Under the pieces are notes generated by a model. The model was not told the DNA's origin. It saw nothing but the letters and a program-made list of their open reading frames with translations, and searched no databases. A stretch of DNA of 7,988 nucleotides from an uncultured Roseiflexaceae bacterium (lineage in GTDB: Bacteria > Chloroflexota > Chloroflexia > Chloroflexales > Roseiflexaceae): positions 1-7,988 of the forward strand of contig CAIPUQ010000222.1 of assembly GCA_903868295.1 (NCBI GenBank). Direction: 5' to 3'. Position numbers and translations under genes: made by a program. Shown here in pieces: positions 6,580 through 7,988 of this stretch. Position 1 is the stretch's first letter, and every line of letters starts with the position of its first letter.

Positions 6580-6583
6580 GGAG
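6580..6583 (+). promoter_or_regulatory. Ribosome binding site of lysA
   Basis: GGAG lies five bases before ATG 6589. It decides the start, because the same frame is open upstream to an ATG at 6499 that sits inside the terminator hairpin of tpx and cannot be the real start. Confidence 0.7.
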
Positions 6584-6588
6584 TCGCC

Positions 6589-7971
6589 ATGCCGCTGAGT
6601 CACGTCTGGCCCATGTCTGCCGGGATAGGCACCAACGGGCATTTATTCGTTTCGGGATTCGATGTCGTCTCATTGGCGGCCGAATACGATACGCCGCTCT
6701 ACATCTACGACGAACCGACCATCCGCACCATGTGCAAAGCCTACATCGATGCCTGTACCGCTTGTGGTGCTACCGATGCCATCGTGCACTATGCCGGCAA
6801 AGCACTGCTCAATACGGCAATCGCGCAATTGGTGCACGCCGAGGGCCTCGCCCTCGATGTGGTTTCGGGTGGCGAGCTGGCATTGGCGTTGCACGCCGGT
6901 GTCCCCGCAGGCCATATTCATATGCATGGCAACGCCAAAACCCCGCGTGAGCTCGACGAAGCCCTGGCAACAGGGATCGGTGCAATCGTGGTCGATAACT
7001 TCGACGAATTGCGCCTGCTCATCCACAAGACAAACCTGCGCAAAACACCCTTCCCGATCCAGATTCGTGTCACCCCGGACATCGCGGCCGACACCCATCA
7101 GCACATCCAGACGGGCCATCACACGTCCAAATTCGGCTTCCCGCTCGAAGGACTCAATCAGGTCGGCGAGTTGCTACGCAACGCACCTGGCCTGCGGTTG
7201 ACTGCCGTGCATGCCCATCTCGGTTCGCAGATCTTTGATCCGGCCACGCACACCGCTGCCGTTGCGGTGTTGGTCGACCAAATCGCCTATCTGCGCAATC
7301 AGTACGGCATCGTCATCGAAGCCCTCAATATCGGCGGTGGTCTGGCCGTCGCCTATACCGACGCCCAAAAAGCGCCGAACATCACGGCTGCCGTCGCCGC
7401 CATCTGGCAGGCACTGCGCGATGCATGTACCCGCAACGGACTGCCGCAGTTGCGCCTCGAACTCGAGCCAGGGCGCTCGATTGTGGCCCGGGCCGGTATC
7501 GCCGTGTACCGCGTCGTCGGCTCCAAGACCATCGCAGACGTGCCACGCTGGGTCCATGTCGACGGCGGGATGGCAGACAACATTCGTCCCGCGTTGTACG
7601 GTGCGAAATACACTGCCGTCGTCGCGAATCGACTCACCGCAGCCATCTTTGAGCGTTTCGCCGTTAGCGCCGCGATCGTCTACACAGGAAACGGTCGCAT
7701 CGGCCACTTCTTTACGATCGAAGCCGCCGAAGACGAGTTCGGAACGAACGTGGCCGTACACGACATGTTGGACGAGCAACGCGGAAGGCCAAGCAGAACG
7801 GTTCAATGCGCGAGCCTCGTCGAGTTCGTCCGCGGCGAGCCCACCGTGAGCTTCGACGTTTTGCTCGTCAAAGGCCCCATTGCCATTCGAAAGACGTTCG
7901 TGACGACGCCCGCGCGCAAGGCGGCAATCCTGCCAGCACGGTTGTTGGGACGGGCAGGCTTTGTCTTCTAA
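6589..7971 (+). CDS. lysA: Diaminopimelate decarboxylase with a non-homologous C-terminal tail
   Basis: LysA is a cytoplasmic PLP enzyme that decarboxylates meso-diaminopimelate to L-lysine, the last step of that pathway. The encoded protein has 460 residues, against about 420 usually. Residues 1-350 are clear LysA, a fold-type III barrel: GTPLYIYDE-like entry (TPLYIYDE), the PLP lysine Lys71 in HYAGKALL, VVSGGEL near 91-97, KFGFP at 181-185, HAHLGSQ at 208-214, NIGGGLAVAY at 247-256, ELEPGRS at 291-297 and DGGMADNIRPALYGAKY at 325-341. After about residue 350 the similarity ends. The expected C-terminal motifs, the Cys-Glu-Ser-Gly-Asp segment and the Gly-Ala-Tyr segment that complete the active site across the dimer, are absent. 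The tail stays open in the same frame and looks coding. The product is probably not a normal active LysA unless the join is an assembly artefact. Confidence 0.88.
   Translation: MPLSHVWPMSAGIGTNGHLFVSGFDVVSLAAEYDTPLYIYDEPTIRTMCKAYIDACTACGATDAIVHYAGKALLNTAIAQLVHAEGLALDVVSGGELALALHAGVPAGHIHMHGNAKTPRELDEALATGIGAIVVDNFDELRLLIHKTNLRKTPFPIQIRVTPDIAADTHQHIQTGHHTSKFGFPLEGLNQVGELLRNAPGLRLTAVHAHLGSQIFDPATHTAAVAVLVDQIAYLRNQYGIVIEALNIGGGLAVAYTDAQKAPNITAAVAAIWQALRDACTRNGLPQLRLELEPGRSIVARAGIAVYRVVGSKTIADVPRWVHVDGGMADNIRPALYGAKYTAVVANRLTAAIFERFAVSAAIVYTGNGRIGHFFTIEAAEDEFGTNVAVHDMLDEQRGRPSRTVQCASLVEFVRGEPTVSFDVLLVKGPIAIRKTFVTTPARKAAILPARLLGRAGFVF
7640..7971 (+). other. Unrelated 110-codon segment replacing the LysA C-terminal domain
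   Basis: From about base 7640 the reading frame encodes AAIFERFAVSAAIVYTGNG and onward to GRAGFVF, with nothing like LysA. The two other forward frames were read across the join and neither restores a CESGD or GAY motif, so a frameshift does not explain the loss. Third codon positions remain rich in G and C, so the segment probably is real coding sequence in this frame. I do not recognise its family. It may be a rearrangement, a gene fusion or a chimeric contig end; the last is favoured because the window stops 17 bases after the stop codon. Confidence 0.6.
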
Positions 7972-7988
7972 CGCTTCGAACTTTTGCA

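Noticed and set aside
6499..6588. A 30-residue N-terminal extension of lysA
   Set aside because: Its ATG falls inside the tpx terminator and upstream of the perfect TATAAT box, so it would not be transcribed from that promoter.
7174..7806. A 210-codon minus-strand open frame opposite lysA
   Set aside because: It crosses the conserved LysA motifs on the other strand and continues through the junction without any recognisable domain. GC-rich genes often give such antisense frames.
7640..7971. A simple frameshift as explanation of the abnormal LysA end
   Set aside because: Reading the other two forward frames after the junction does not recover the missing CESGD or GAY motifs.

Overview
The window looks like a bacterial chromosome fragment, most probably from the phylum Chloroflexota (Herpetosiphon/Chloroflexus-type relatives). 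That placement is an inference. It rests on the architecture of a very large surface protein (a LolA/LppX-like N-terminal domain, then transmembrane segments, then thrombospondin type 3 calcium repeats, then a huge ectodomain), which I recall from that phylum, and on a LysA whose N-terminus has the same flavour. The window has an odd length, is cut inside a gene on the left and ends 17 bases after a suspicious gene end on the right. It may therefore be a complete short contig.

Layout. Bases 1-5164, minus strand: the first 1,721 codons of a giant exported protein whose 3' end lies beyond the left edge. The frame is open throughout, with no stop codon from 5176 down to base 1. Bases 5165-5959: a divergent intergenic region of about 800 bases. 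Its half next to the giant gene is strongly AT-rich and carries that gene's promoter. The other half holds a doubtful 46-codon ORF with a strong, hairpin-occluded ribosome binding site, a short direct repeat, a hairpin and the tpx promoter. Bases 5960-6469, plus strand: a complete atypical 2-Cys peroxiredoxin (thiol peroxidase, tpx), closed by a textbook intrinsic terminator at 6487-6517. Bases 6549-7971, plus strand: a promoter, a ribosome binding site and lysA (diaminopimelate decarboxylase). The last ~110 codons of lysA do not resemble LysA and replace the domain that supplies active-site residues across the dimer.

The genes do not form an obvious single system. Tpx is cytoplasmic peroxide defence and LysA is the last step of lysine synthesis; each appears to be its own transcription unit. 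The giant gene is transcribed away from both. The most interesting items are the giant protein itself (two candidate signal-peptidase sites, a buried hydrophobic block and a cysteine-bracketed Trp/Phe loop inside an otherwise soluble ectodomain) and the chimeric C-terminus of lysA. No RNA genes, CRISPR arrays or mobile elements were recognised.
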